From positions 111,898 to 175,897 of the forward strand of contig JARGPH010000006.1 of assembly GCA_029213065.1 (NCBI GenBank): a DNA stretch of 64,000 nucleotides, read 5' to 3'. A program made the position numbers and the translations under genes. Positions within the stretch are counted from its first letter, which is position 1, and each line of letters opens with the position of its first letter. The notes beneath the pieces were generated by a model. That model was not told where the DNA came from, searched no databases, and saw only the letters and a list, made by a program, of their open reading frames with translations. Below are positions 8,227 to 16,323 of the stretch, piece by piece. The stretch is from Verrucomicrobiales bacterium. Lineage in GTDB: Bacteria; Verrucomicrobiota; Verrucomicrobiia; Verrucomicrobiales; DEV007.

Positions 8227-8303
8227 CTCACGCAGAGCCGCAGAGTTGCGGAGGCTTTTGGAAGAGAAACTCTGCAGCTCTGCGCCTCTGCGTGAGTTTT
8301 TTT
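8227..8303. repeat. Long palindromic intergenic repeat (CTCACGCAGAG... family)
   Basis: Arms ctcacgcagagccgcagag (8227-8245) and ctctgcgcctctgcgtgag (8278-8296) pair at 18 of 19 positions, followed by a run of T on the plus strand. It lies between the DUF1080 and ABC-ATPase genes. I know this as a kind of short interspersed palindrome common in environmental genomes. It may also terminate transcription. Confidence 0.8.
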
Positions 8304-8315
8304 GAGTCTGACCGG

Positions 8316-9107
8316 TTATCGCGCAAAGTCGATCTTCGGGATCGCGCTGAGAAGTGTCTTCGCGGTTTCCGATTTCGGATTTTGGAAAAGCTCATCGGCT
8401 TCGCCTACTTCGACAATTTTTCCTTCATCCATTACTGCGATCCGGTCGGCAATGTAGCGAACCACGGAAAGGTCGTGGGAGATGAAAATCATCGTGAGCC
8501 CGAGTTCGGCTCTGAGTTGTTTCAGCAAATTCAGGATCTGCGACTGAATTGAAACGTCGAGTGCAGAGACGGGTTCGTCGGCGAGAATCAGCTTGGGTTC
8601 CGGTCCAATCGCGCGGGCAATCGCGATGCGCTGGCGCTGGCCTCCGGAAAACTCGTGCGGGTACTTGCGGATGTAGCGTGGATCGAGTCCGACGCGTTCC
8701 ATCAGTTCGGCGACGGCCTGCTCGATGCTGTCGTGGTTGGGATGTCTCGTCCGGATCGCTTCGGCGAGGGTGCTGAAAATCGTCATGCGGGGGTTCAGCG
8801 ACGCGTAGGGATCCTGAAAGATCATTTGAAAATCGCGTCGCCTCTTCCTGATCTCGCGCAGGGACAGTTCCGCGAGTCGCTCGTCCTCGAGAACCACGGA
8901 ACCCGAGGTCGGCCGAAGAAGCTGCATGATCAACCGGGAGAGGGTGGATTTTCCGCAGCCGCTTTCGCCGACAAGTCCGAGAATTTCGCCCTTCTCAATC
9001 GAGAGGGTGACGCCATCGACCGCTTTCACCGTCGTGGATCGATTGCCGAGAAATCCTTCATGTTTTGTGAAGTATCGGGTCAGTTCGCTGAGTTCGAGGT
9101 AGGACAC
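8316..9107 (-). CDS. Oligopeptide/dipeptide-type ABC transporter ATP-binding protein (OppF-like)
   Basis: 263-residue nucleotide-binding subunit of a peptide/nickel-type ABC importer. Walker A (GESGCGKSTLSRLI), the Q-loop region (FQDPYASLNPRMT), signature FSGGQRQRIAIARA, Walker B (LILADEPVSALDVS) and the H-loop (IFISHDLSVVRY) are all present, so it should hydrolyse ATP. It starts with GTG at 9107 and lacks the extra C-terminal oligopeptide/dipeptide extension present in its neighbour. It lies 32 bp downstream of the OppD-like gene. No permease or substrate-binding gene is in the vicinity, so the substrate is open. Confidence 0.92.
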   Translation of the reverse strand: MSYLELSELTRYFTKHEGFLGNRSTTVKAVDGVTLSIEKGEILGLVGESGCGKSTLSRLIMQLLRPTSGSVVLEDERLAELSLREIRKRRRDFQMIFQDPYASLNPRMTIFSTLAEAIRTRHPNHDSIEQAVAELMERVGLDPRYIRKYPHEFSGGQRQRIAIARAIGPEPKLILADEPVSALDVSIQSQILNLLKQLRAELGLTMIFISHDLSVVRYIADRIAVMDEGKIVEVGEADELFQNPKSETAKTLLSAIPKIDFAR

Positions 9108-9139
9108 TTTGACAGTTCGGATTTAAGATTCAGGAAGTC

Positions 9140-10141
9140 TCAGTTCGCCTTTTCCACTTCGATGGAGGCGGCGAGACAGCCGGGGCAATCCTGGACCCAG
9201 TGGTCCGGTGAAACCTCGATGAGTTGGGGGCGGAATTCAGTATGCTCCGGATCGTCGGGGGAATTTTCGCAACGGGGAGCAAAGGCGCAACCTGCAAGAC
9301 TCTGTGCGAGGTTCGGGGGAAGACCGGGAATGGTGTAGAGCAAATCGCCTTTGGTCTGCATCGCGGGAATAGAGCGTTGCAAGGCGCGGGTGTAGGCATG
9401 ACGCGGGGCCGTGAAAAGTGTTTTCACGGGGGCGCGTTCCACGAAGCGACCGGCATACATCACGTTGACGTAGTCGCAGACTTCGGAGACGACCGCGAGG
9501 TCGTGGGTGATGAAAATGACGGCGGTTCCGAGTTCGTTTTGGCGCGCTTTGATGAGATCGAGAACCTGTCGCTGGATTGTGACATCGAGAGCGGTGGTCG
9601 GTTCGTCGGCGATGAGAATTTTCGGGCGCGTGATCAGCGCCATCGCAATCATGACGCGCTGTCGCATACCTCCGGAAAATTCGTGAGGGTAGCTGTGGAC
9701 GCGTTGCTCCGGATCGGGGATTCCGACGGCGTCGAGCTCGGCGATGGCCCGTTTCAGCGCTTCTTTTTTGGAAAGGCCTTCATGCAGCAGGAGCGGTTCG
9801 ATAAGTTGGGTCGAAATTTTGAGAAACGGATTCAACGAAGTCATCGGATCCTGAAAAATGAGACCGATGCGTTTTCCGCGAACGCCGCGCAATTTTTTCT
9901 CGTTGAGCTGAAGCAAGTCGAGATCCCCGAACCGGGCTTCGCCTCCTTCGATGTGACCGGGAGGCTTCGGGATCAGGCCGAGAAGCGAGTAACAGGTCAC
10001 GGATTTTCCAGACCCGGATTCGCCGACGATGCCAACGGTTTGGCCCGCTTCGACGTCAAAAGAGACGCCGTCGACCGCCTTGACGACACCGTCGCGGGTG
10101 TGAAAACTGGTTCGCAGGTCTCTGACTTCGAGCAGTGCCAT
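9140..10141 (-). CDS. Oligopeptide/dipeptide-type ABC transporter ATP-binding protein (OppD-like)
   Basis: 333-residue ATPase with Walker A (GESGSGKSVTCYSLL), Q-loop (FQDPMTSLNPFLK), signature FSGGMRQRVMIAMA, Walker B (ILIADEPTTALDVT) and H-loop (IFITHDLAVVSE). The C-terminal region is the oligopeptide/dipeptide (oligo_HPY) extension, with its CAFAPRC motif and further cysteines (QDCPGC), seen in OppD/DppD proteins. It forms the natural heterodimer partner of the gene just downstream. Only 6 bp separate its ATG from the stop of the IF-1-like gene upstream, so the three genes probably form one transcript. Confidence 0.93.
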   Translation of the reverse strand: MALLEVRDLRTSFHTRDGVVKAVDGVSFDVEAGQTVGIVGESGSGKSVTCYSLLGLIPKPPGHIEGGEARFGDLDLLQLNEKKLRGVRGKRIGLIFQDPMTSLNPFLKISTQLIEPLLLHEGLSKKEALKRAIAELDAVGIPDPEQRVHSYPHEFSGGMRQRVMIAMALITRPKILIADEPTTALDVTIQRQVLDLIKARQNELGTAVIFITHDLAVVSEVCDYVNVMYAGRFVERAPVKTLFTAPRHAYTRALQRSIPAMQTKGDLLYTIPGLPPNLAQSLAGCAFAPRCENSPDDPEHTEFRPQLIEVSPDHWVQDCPGCLAASIEVEKAN

Positions 10142-10147
10142 GATTGA

Positions 10148-10384
10148 TTAGACCGGGGTGAGCACTTTCCAGTCGAGGATTTTGCACTTGCTCATGTCGT
10201 AGGCGGAGTAGAGCACCGTCACTTCGCAATCGAGCGGGGCCGCTCCTTCAGGAAGCGGAGGCCCTTTTTTCTCCAGAATCCCGTAGGCAGTGTAGCCGTT
10301 CGGCATCGTCACTTCAAAGAGGCGGCCTTCAGTGTGAACCTTGGTGATTCGGCCAGTTGCCTGGATGGGGGGGCGTTCGGACAT
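10148..10384 (-). CDS. IF-1-like S1/OB-fold protein
   Basis: A 78-residue protein similar in pattern to translation initiation factor IF-1: ATGRITKVHTEGRLFEVTMPNG (residues 9-30) matches the first strands of the S1-type OB fold, and AYDMSKCKI (61-69) matches the conserved YDLSKGRI block. It departs from housekeeping IF-1 in its N-terminus (MSERPPIQ), in a proline-rich insert (KKGPPLPEGAAP), and in a C-terminal tail (LDWKVLTPV). It could be a divergent IF-1 paralogue or another nucleic-acid-binding OB protein. It heads the operon with two peptide-type ABC ATPases, a partnership I cannot explain. Whether a canonical infA exists elsewhere cannot be seen here. Confidence 0.6.
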   Translation of the reverse strand: MSERPPIQATGRITKVHTEGRLFEVTMPNGYTAYGILEKKGPPLPEGAAPLDCEVTVLYSAYDMSKCKILDWKVLTPV

Positions 10385-10455
10385 GAGATACTGTGGATAG
10401 GGCAGTCTCTCAGAAATTGGTGACTTCGCAAGCCTTTGCCACCCCCCCCGATCAA

Positions 10456-10887
10456 CTAACGCATCACTTCAACCGTCACCGTCTGACGTCCCCACTCCAG
10501 CGCTTGCTTGTGGGTTCTGAAAAAGAGGTCGAGCTTATTGCCTTTGATCGCCCCGCCTCTGTCTTCGACGATGCCGGTTCCGTATCCGGGCACTTTCAGT
10601 TTTGTGCCAAAGGGGAAAATGGTCGTGTCGGCGGCGATGGTTCGTCCGGGTTTTGCCTTTGATCCCGAGGCGGTGATGCCGAGTTTCTTACGCTCTCCCT
10701 CCATGGGGCCATAGGCGTAGACGGGTTGCATGAGCAAATTTCGTTTCCAGCCACAACACTCCTGACACTTGCAGTATCCGGTCGCTTCAACAGTGACATA
10801 CTCTTTCCCGCCGGAGCCGCGACTCACGCAGCCTGATAGCGAAGTAATCGCGAAAAGAAGAATGATTGATTTTACAATAATTTTCAC
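10456..10887 (-). CDS. 3D-domain (MltA-like double-psi) lipoprotein
   Basis: 143-residue exported lipoprotein (hydrophobic N-terminus, lipobox LSGC at about 17-20). The mature part is a 3D domain: VEATGYCKC, then GRTIAADTTIFPFGTKLKVPGYGTG, then IVEDRGGAIKGNKLDLFF, which supplies the three conserved aspartates. This domain occurs in lytic transglycosylases (MltA) and resuscitation-factor-like proteins that cleave or bind peptidoglycan. The cysteine-rich segment CKCQECCGWKRN before the domain is unusual. The likely start is GTG at 10887. Probably outer-membrane anchored, acting on the cell wall. Confidence 0.85.
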   Translation of the reverse strand: MKIIVKSIILLFAITSLSGCVSRGSGGKEYVTVEATGYCKCQECCGWKRNLLMQPVYAYGPMEGERKKLGITASGSKAKPGRTIAADTTIFPFGTKLKVPGYGTGIVEDRGGAIKGNKLDLFFRTHKQALEWGRQTVTVEVMR

Positions 10888-10938
10888 AAATTAAAGTAAT
10901 CTTAGAAATCAGGGTATCAATAGGATTTTTTCGCGGGA

Positions 10939-11493
10939 TCACTTCGCGACGATGGAGCGAATCAGCTCGTAGATCTGTCGCTCGCGGGCCTCACGGATCG
11001 GCATTGTCGTGCTCGCCTGCATGAGGTAGTAGCGGTTCTCCACGTTGAAGGCGAGGAGATAGAACTTCATTTCAAAAGTCGATTTGTCCTCTCTTTCGTG
11101 GGTGCCTTCGACGGTGGCGAAGATCGCATTGTGTTCCCCGTCGATGCCTTTTACCTTTCCCTTTTGATACTTCGAGTAGTTTTCGAGCCGGTAGACCTGC
11201 TCAAAGTTCGCGAGAGTACTGTCGATCAGGTCGACCATGAACGATTGATTGGTCGCTTCGAACCGGGTGAAGAAAACGGAGGTTCGATTGTCCTGCGTCG
11301 CGAAACCGGCGAGAACCTTGTCCTTGTTCAATTCGCTCTTCTCCCAGCCAAGAGGGAGGGCGATGGAGATCGCTTCGTCAGCGAAGATGACCCGTTCTTC
11401 GGCCCGTAAACCGGTGCCAAAAATGAGGATTCCCAGCGCGGCAGCCGAAAAAATTCGCGCTGCGCGGGGAAAAAAGCGTTGATCATTCGTCAT
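10939..11493 (-). CDS. Secreted protein of unknown function (DcrB/PsbP-like fold possible)
   Basis: 184 residues from ATG 11493; a GTG at 11499 would add two residues. A signal peptide ends around GTGLRAEE. The mature part ([14 protein letters not shown]..., [21 protein letters not shown], a long strand-rich middle, and a final [16 protein letters not shown] helix) has the look of a small PsbP/DcrB-type alpha-beta domain, but I cannot assign a family firmly. It is divergent from dapL with 45 bp between the two starts. No catalytic motif seen. Confidence 0.6.
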   Translation of the reverse strand: MTNDQRFFPRAARIFSAAALGILIFGTGLRAEERVIFADEAISIALPLGWEKSELNKDKVLAGFATQDNRTSVFFTRFEATNQSFMVDLIDSTLANFEQVYRLENYSKYQKGKVKGIDGEHNAIFATVEGTHEREDKSTFEMKFYLLAFNVENRYYLMQASTTMPIREARERQIYELIRSIVAK

Positions 11494-11538
11494 CTTCACC
11501 CTCCATATACCAAAAAGAATCCCTTATACCAAGACGAC

Positions 11539-12771
11539 ATGGCACGCATTAACGACAATTTTCTGAAACTCAAAGCCGGTTACCTCTTTCCTGAGATCGG
11601 CCGCCGCGTATCCGCTTTCACTGACGCGAACCCTGAGGCCGCTGCGAAGCTGATTCGCTGCGGCATCGGCGATGTAACCGAGCCTCTTCCCGAAGCGTGC
11701 CGCAAGGCGATGCACGACGCGGTGGATGAGCAGGGGAGCTCCGAAACCTTTCGCGGATACGGACCGGAGCAGGGCTACGGCTTTTTGCGCGAAGCAATCG
11801 TTGAGAATCAGTATGCAGATCTCGGCATCACAGCTGACGAAGTTTTCATCTCCGACGGGTCCAAGTGCGATAGCGGCAACATCCTCGACATTTTCGGCCC
11901 CGGAAACAAGATCGCAATCACTGATCCGGTTTATCCCGTTTACGTCGATACCAATGTCATGATCGGCAACACCGGTGAAGCTGACGAAAATGGAGCTTAC
12001 GACGGCCTTGTTTATCTTCCCTGCAACGCCGCGAACGATTTCGTTCCTGCGATTCCGGAGGAGAAAGTCGATCTCATCTATCTTTGCTACCCGAACAACC
12101 CGACCGGTGCGACGGCAACCCGTGAGCAGCTCGAAGCCTGGGTGGCGTATGCCAAGGAGAACAAATCGATTATTTTCTACGATGCGGCCTACGAGGCATT
12201 CATTCAGGAAGATGACGTTCCTCACTCCATTTTTGAAATCGAAGGGGCTCATGAATGCGCCATCGAATTCCGTTCTTTCTCCAAAAACGGCGGATTCACC
12301 GGAACACGTTGCGCTTACACCGTGATTCCAAAAGCGCTCAAGGGCTACACCGAAGACGGTTCCGAGCAGGCGATTCACCCACTCTGGTCACGTCGTCACA
12401 GCACGAAGTTCAACGGCGCGAGTTACCCCGTTCAGCGCGGAGCCGCAGCGGTCTTTTCCGAAGAGGGAAAAGCGCAGGTCGCCACTCTCATCGAAGGTTA
12501 CATGAGCAATGCGAAACTGCTCCGCGAAGCTTGCGAAGCGATCGGGCTCTCCGTGTTCGGTGGCATCAATGCTCCTTACGTTTGGGTCGGATGCCCTGAA
12601 GGCGTCACTTCCTGGGGGATGTTTGACCGCATGCTCGAAGAGGCTCAGGTCGTGATCACACCCGGTTCCGGTTTCGGTTCCGCCGGTGAAGGTTACTTCC
12701 GCATCTCCGCTTTCAACAGCCGCGAGAATGTCGAAGAGGTCTGCCGCCGGATTGCGGAAAACCTCGGGTAA
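11539..12771 (+). CDS. dapL: LL-diaminopimelate aminotransferase
   Basis: PLP enzyme that converts tetrahydrodipicolinate directly to LL-diaminopimelate, a shortcut to meso-DAP and lysine used by plants, Chlamydiae, Verrucomicrobia and relatives. From ATG 11539 it has 410 residues, the family length. The start [20 protein letters not shown] is diagnostic, and the PLP lysine is in [12 protein letters not shown] (K249). YPNNPTG and the PLP-anchoring aspartate in FYDAAYEAF (D215) are present. The in-frame start at 11479 would overlap the divergent gene and is unlikely. Monocistronic, followed by hairpins. Confidence 0.96.
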   Translation: MARINDNFLKLKAGYLFPEIGRRVSAFTDANPEAAAKLIRCGIGDVTEPLPEACRKAMHDAVDEQGSSETFRGYGPEQGYGFLREAIVENQYADLGITADEVFISDGSKCDSGNILDIFGPGNKIAITDPVYPVYVDTNVMIGNTGEADENGAYDGLVYLPCNAANDFVPAIPEEKVDLIYLCYPNNPTGATATREQLEAWVAYAKENKSIIFYDAAYEAFIQEDDVPHSIFEIEGAHECAIEFRSFSKNGGFTGTRCAYTVIPKALKGYTEDGSEQAIHPLWSRRHSTKFNGASYPVQRGAAAVFSEEGKAQVATLIEGYMSNAKLLREACEAIGLSVFGGINAPYVWVGCPEGVTSWGMFDRMLEEAQVVITPGSGFGSAGEGYFRISAFNSRENVEEVCRRIAENLG

Positions 12772-12793
12772 GGTCACTTCCCCTGCGTGCGGT

Positions 12794-12877
12794 GAGAAGG
12801 TTTCGGAGCGGCTCTGCGGTTCCGAAACGATTCTCGCTCCGCCGAAAGTCGTAAGTAGCGGAATGAGAATTCATTCC
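12794..12877. repeat. Two hairpins downstream of dapL
   Basis: First hairpin: arms gtttcgga (12800-12807) and tccgaaac (12821-12828), extended by gagaa/ttctc outside. Second hairpin: cggaatga/tcattccg (12858-12877) around gaat. Neither has a good T tract, so they look like REP-type intergenic palindromes, though the first could help end dapL transcription. Confidence 0.6.
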
Positions 12878-12910
12878 GTATAGACTCCCGCATCGAAGTC
12901 CTCCCTGCTC

Positions 12911-13246
12911 TCAGGATTGTTTCGACTTCGGAATTTTCGGAAGGGTGATTTTTTCGGTGCCTCTCAAATTTTTACCGGTCCACGCGAGCACGTAGCTGGC
13001 GATTTCGGCGGGGCTGAGATCGACATCGGCCATAGTATCGTCCTGGAACCAATCGTCGGGCCAGAGGATCAAATCAGCGACGCGGGCTCCGGGCATTGTC
13101 AGCTCGATTGTCTGTTCGTAGTAGCTTCCCGTCTCCTCATCGGTTTCGGGATCGCTGATCACGTCGATCATCTCCACGAGCTCATCGTATTTAAGATCGT
13201 TGATCGCTCGGGGTTCTGACTTGGGGTCGAATTCAGGACGAATCAT
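12911..13246 (-). CDS. Unknown small cytoplasmic protein
   Basis: 111 residues from ATG 13246 (a TTG at 13279 is the alternative). I do not recognise a family. It is acidic, with no signal peptide or membrane helix. It contains YDELVEMIDVISDPETDEETGSYY, then IELTMPGARVADLILWPDDWF, then a short helical segment (SPAEIASYVLAWTG) and a basic tail (LPKIPKSKQS). It lies opposite nuoB with about 150 bp between starts, so the promoters are back to back. Confidence 0.55.
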   Translation of the reverse strand: MIRPEFDPKSEPRAINDLKYDELVEMIDVISDPETDEETGSYYEQTIELTMPGARVADLILWPDDWFQDDTMADVDLSPAEIASYVLAWTGKNLRGTEKITLPKIPKSKQS

Positions 13247-13400
13247 TTTCTGACATAGACTAGCTCTCGGGGCCGGCAAGCAAAATAGTGGTCTGAAAAT
13301 TGCGACAGAGGAGGTGCAGGGGAGCTTGTGAAAAATTTCACAAACGGGTTGATACCGTCTTTCGCGGACGTAACATCTCTAGAAACCTGCTATTTTGCCG

Positions 13401-13949
13401 ATGTCCGAAGCCGAAACGCAATACGCCGCCTACGATTCTAAAATCGAAGGGAACATTATTTTCACAAAGACTGATGCCGCGATCAATTGGATGCGGAAAA
13501 ACTCTTTGTGGCCCATGCCGATGGGGCTTGCCTGCTGTGCGATTGAGCTGATGGGAACGGGCGCCTCCCGTTTTGATATTTCCCGCTTCGGGGCCGAGGT
13601 GATGCGCTTTTCTCCCCGTCAGGCCGATGTCATGATTGTCGCAGGGACGGTGACTTACAAAATGGCGCTCGCGGTGAAGCGTGTCTGGGACCAGATGCCC
13701 GAGCCCAAGTGGTGTATCGCGATGGGTGCCTGTGCTTCTTCCGGCGGCATGTATCGCAGCTACGCGGTGCTTCAGGGAATTGATAATTTGATTCCCGTCG
13801 ACGTCTACGTTTCCGGTTGCCCTCCGCGTCCTGAAGCTCTCCTCGAAGGCTTGATGAAGTTGCAGGACAAAATTGAGAAGTCCGAATCTTCCGTCGCTCA
13901 TTTCCGCAAGGAAGAGCCAGATGCCGCTGAAGTGACCGCGCATCCTTAA
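13401..13949 (+). CDS. nuoB: NADH-quinone oxidoreductase subunit B
   Basis: PSST subunit of complex I that holds the terminal 4Fe-4S cluster N2 next to the quinone site. The 182-residue protein from ATG 13401 shows all cluster cysteines: the CC pair in [23 protein letters not shown], and [15 protein letters not shown]. It sits on the cytoplasmic face of the membrane, bound to NuoCD. Only nuoC follows, 22 bp later. nuoA is not upstream and nuoD onward is not downstream, so this is a detached two-gene fragment of the usual nuoA-N operon. Its sequence looks fully functional. Confidence 0.97.
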   Translation: MSEAETQYAAYDSKIEGNIIFTKTDAAINWMRKNSLWPMPMGLACCAIELMGTGASRFDISRFGAEVMRFSPRQADVMIVAGTVTYKMALAVKRVWDQMPEPKWCIAMGACASSGGMYRSYAVLQGIDNLIPVDVYVSGCPPRPEALLEGLMKLQDKIEKSESSVAHFRKEEPDAAEVTAHP

Positions 13950-13971
13950 TTTTTCAACTGACTGCTATTTT

Positions 13972-14544
13972 ATGAGCGCTGCTTCTATTTCCTCCCTTCA
14001 GGATAAGTTCGGAGATTCGATTCTCTCGACTGTTGAATTTCGTGGAGAGCACACTGCCATCGTTGAAAAAGCGAAGGCGAAAGAGATCTTTCAATTCTGC
14101 CGTGACGAGCTCGGGTTTGATTACCTCATCGATGTCAGCAGTCTCGACAACATGGGCGAAGATCCCCGTTGGGAAATGGTTTACGAGCTGTATGCCCTGA
14201 GTAACGGCGGGAAAAATCATCTCCGTATCAAGTTCAAGTTTCCCGAAGGCGAGAAAGTGGAATCCGTCTCCGACCTCTGGCCTACTGCCGGATGGCACGA
14301 GCGTGAAGTCTACGATATGATGGGTATCGAGTTTGAAGGGCTCGCTGATCATCGCCGCATCCTCATGTGGGAGGGCTATCCTTACTTTCCTCTTCGTAAG
14401 GACTTTCCGCTCGCGGGCCGTCCCAGTGAAATGCCTGACGTGGCCTTCACCGATCGCGCGCCTCTTGAGGGCGGGCCATTCGTGACTTCGGCGACTTCTG
14501 CCAGCACCGTTCACCGCGAGCCACGCTCACGGGACATGAAATAG
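13972..14544 (+). CDS. nuoC: NADH-quinone oxidoreductase subunit C
   Basis: 190-residue 30-kDa subunit of the complex I peripheral arm, partner of NuoB and NuoD. The diagnostic segment is present: DLWPTAGWHEREVYDMMGIEF, followed by HRRILMWEGYPYFPLRKDFPL. It is not fused to NuoD, unlike the NuoCD fusion of enterobacteria. The C-terminal tail (about residues 160-190) is extra and low in order. It follows nuoB by 22 bp and precedes a PGPGW membrane protein by 36 bp, so all three may be cotranscribed. Confidence 0.95.
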   Translation: MSAASISSLQDKFGDSILSTVEFRGEHTAIVEKAKAKEIFQFCRDELGFDYLIDVSSLDNMGEDPRWEMVYELYALSNGGKNHLRIKFKFPEGEKVESVSDLWPTAGWHEREVYDMMGIEFEGLADHRRILMWEGYPYFPLRKDFPLAGRPSEMPDVAFTDRAPLEGGPFVTSATSASTVHREPRSRDMK

Positions 14545-14580
14545 AACTAATCGTTCTTCCCTGCCATCCGTCTCATCGTT

Positions 14581-15012
14581 ATGGATTGGCTCATAGAGCA
14601 ATGGGAATGGGTCCGGCAGCACGATAAGGTGTTCTACTGGATCGGGGCAATTTCGCTGGCAACCGTCATCGTCAGCTTTGTTGCTGTGCCTATCGTGATA
14701 CGGCGGATGCCCTACGATTATTTCCTCGAAGACAGTGAAGTTGCCGATCAGCTTCGGGAACAGCATCCCGTTCTGCGAGTCCTCTTTCTTATTCTTAAAA
14801 ATCTCATCGGTGGCATTCTTGTGATAGGAGGTCTCATCATGTTTCTCACCCCGGGGCAGGGTGTCCTCACGTTGCTCATCGGCCTGCTCCTCATGGATTT
14901 TCCCGGAAAGCGAGGTCTCGAGATCCGTCTCATGAAGCTCAAGCCGGTGAAGAAGACCGTCGACTGGATCCGCAGCAAGGGCGAAAAGCGCCCCCTGGTC
15001 CTGCCGGATTGA
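14581..15012 (+). CDS. PGPGW-type integral membrane protein
   Basis: 143 residues with a membrane helix near 17-38 (IGAISLATVIVSFVAVPIVI) and a hydrophobic hairpin around 77-105 (LKNLIGGILVIGGLIMFLTPGQGVLTLLIGLLLMDFPG). The C-terminal segment GKRGLEIRLMKLKPVKKTVDWIR matches the family known as putative transmembrane protein PGPGW, whose name motif here reads TPGQG. Function is unknown in the family. Its position 36 bp after nuoC suggests cotranscription but not a role in complex I. Confidence 0.8.
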   Translation: MDWLIEQWEWVRQHDKVFYWIGAISLATVIVSFVAVPIVIRRMPYDYFLEDSEVADQLREQHPVLRVLFLILKNLIGGILVIGGLIMFLTPGQGVLTLLIGLLLMDFPGKRGLEIRLMKLKPVKKTVDWIRSKGEKRPLVLPD

Positions 15013-15019
15013 GGGATTT

Positions 15020-15040
15020 GGATCTTGGATCTTGGATCTT
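15020..15040. repeat. Heptamer repeat ggatctt x3
   Basis: Three perfect tandem copies of ggatctt, the reverse complement of the aagatcc unit repeated at 93-148. It lies directly after the PGPGW gene in a 223-bp intergenic region that also holds the repeat at 15110-15138. Confidence 0.75.
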
Positions 15041-15109
15041 GGTTCCGGAAGTCCTGATTGGCGTTCCATCAGCGTCCATGAGCGGTTAGCCTTATCCGGA
15101 GACTCCCGT

Positions 15110-15138
15110 CTTTTGCGAATTCTGCGCCTTTTTGCGGC
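15110..15138 (+). repeat. Dispersed repeat cttttgcg..ttctgcgc..tttttgcggc
   Basis: A 29-bp element matching the one at 20332-20360 at about 26 of 29 positions. Both lie between genes. It is part of a short interspersed repeat family. Confidence 0.75.
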
Positions 15139-15235
15139 AAAAATACCTCATAGCGCTCTCTCGCTCCGCATTCACCCGCATCGATACGAATTTCGATTTG
15201 TGCTTTTCCAATCAAAGTCCTTATTGCGAGACACT

Positions 15236-16315
15236 ATGAGCGATCACATCAGACTGCATATCCCGGGCCCGGTTGAAATTTCACCGGACACCTACGAAGC
15301 CATGGCCGCCCCGATGATCGGGCACCGTTCCAAGGACTTTGTAGCCCTATATGATGACATTCATTCCCGTCTTCAGGAGATGATGGGCACGAAGCAGCCC
15401 GTTTTTCTTTCGACCTCCTCCGCCTGGGGTGTCATGGAGGGTTCCCTTCGCAACCTCGTGAAGAAAAAGGTGCTTTGCTGCTGTTCCGGCGCCTTTTCCG
15501 ATAAATGGGTTGATGTTGCCGCTCGCTGCGGAAAAGACGCAGAGGCGCTTCAGTATGACTGGGGCACTCCTGTCGATCCTGCTGACATCGATGCGAAACT
15601 CGCGACCGGTGAGTTCGATACCGTGACTTTCATTCACAACGAAACTTCGACCGGTGTGATGAACCCGCTCGCGGAAGTCGCTGCGGTCGTCCGCAAGTAC
15701 GACGATGTTCTTCTCGTGACTGACACCGTTTCCAGTTTCTCCGTTGTCCCTATCGAATTTGACAAGCTCGGCGTCGATGTGCTTCTCACCGGCAGCCAGA
15801 AGGCGCTCGCACTTCCTCCGGGGCTTGCGATTTTCACCGTTTCGGATCGTGCTTTCGAGCGCGCCGCGAGCGTGGATGACCGCGGTTACTACTTCGATTT
15901 CATCGAGTTCAAAAAGAACCAGGAAAAATCGATGACTCCGAGCACTCCGTGCATCGCGACGATCTACGGTCTCCGCCATCAGGTGAACAAGATTTTCACC
16001 GAAGGAATCGAAAACCGCTTCGCCCGTCATGAGAAGTTGAACAACATTGTTCACGACTGGATCAACGCGAATGGCTTTGAATTCTTCGCTCCCGAAGGCT
16101 TCCGTTCCAAGTCGCTCACTTGTGTGAAAAACAACAAGGGAATCGACGTGGCACAGCTGCAGAAGATCATGCGCGATGAGCATTCCATCGCCCTCGATGG
16201 AGGCTACGGTCAAATCAAAGGCACCACCTTCCGTATCTCGAACATGGGTGACGAAACCGAAGAGACGATCGGCAACTTGCTTGCCGGTCTCGACTCGGCT
16301 CTCGCCAAGCTTTAA
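15236..16315 (+). CDS. Class V aminotransferase (serine/alanine-glyoxylate type)
   Basis: 359-residue PLP enzyme from ATG 15236; an upstream in-frame start at 15032 would run through intergenic repeats. The start HIRLHIPGPVEISPDTYEAM is typical of the alanine-glyoxylate / serine-pyruvate aminotransferase family. PLP contacts are visible as TDTVSSFSV (D163) and the Schiff-base lysine in TGSQKALALPPGLA (K189). It probably moves an amino group from serine or alanine to glyoxylate or a related keto acid. The exact substrate pair cannot be read from sequence. trpF follows 8 bp later. Confidence 0.88.
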   Translation: MSDHIRLHIPGPVEISPDTYEAMAAPMIGHRSKDFVALYDDIHSRLQEMMGTKQPVFLSTSSAWGVMEGSLRNLVKKKVLCCCSGAFSDKWVDVAARCGKDAEALQYDWGTPVDPADIDAKLATGEFDTVTFIHNETSTGVMNPLAEVAAVVRKYDDVLLVTDTVSSFSVVPIEFDKLGVDVLLTGSQKALALPPGLAIFTVSDRAFERAASVDDRGYYFDFIEFKKNQEKSMTPSTPCIATIYGLRHQVNKIFTEGIENRFARHEKLNNIVHDWINANGFEFFAPEGFRSKSLTCVKNNKGIDVAQLQKIMRDEHSIALDGGYGQIKGTTFRISNMGDETEETIGNLLAGLDSALAKL

Positions 16316-16323
16316 TCGTCGCG

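Noticed and set aside
10440..10450. Run of eight C as a possible phase-variation tract
   Set aside because: Lies between genes (past the 3D-domain gene stop), not in a coding frame or a recognisable promoter spacer.
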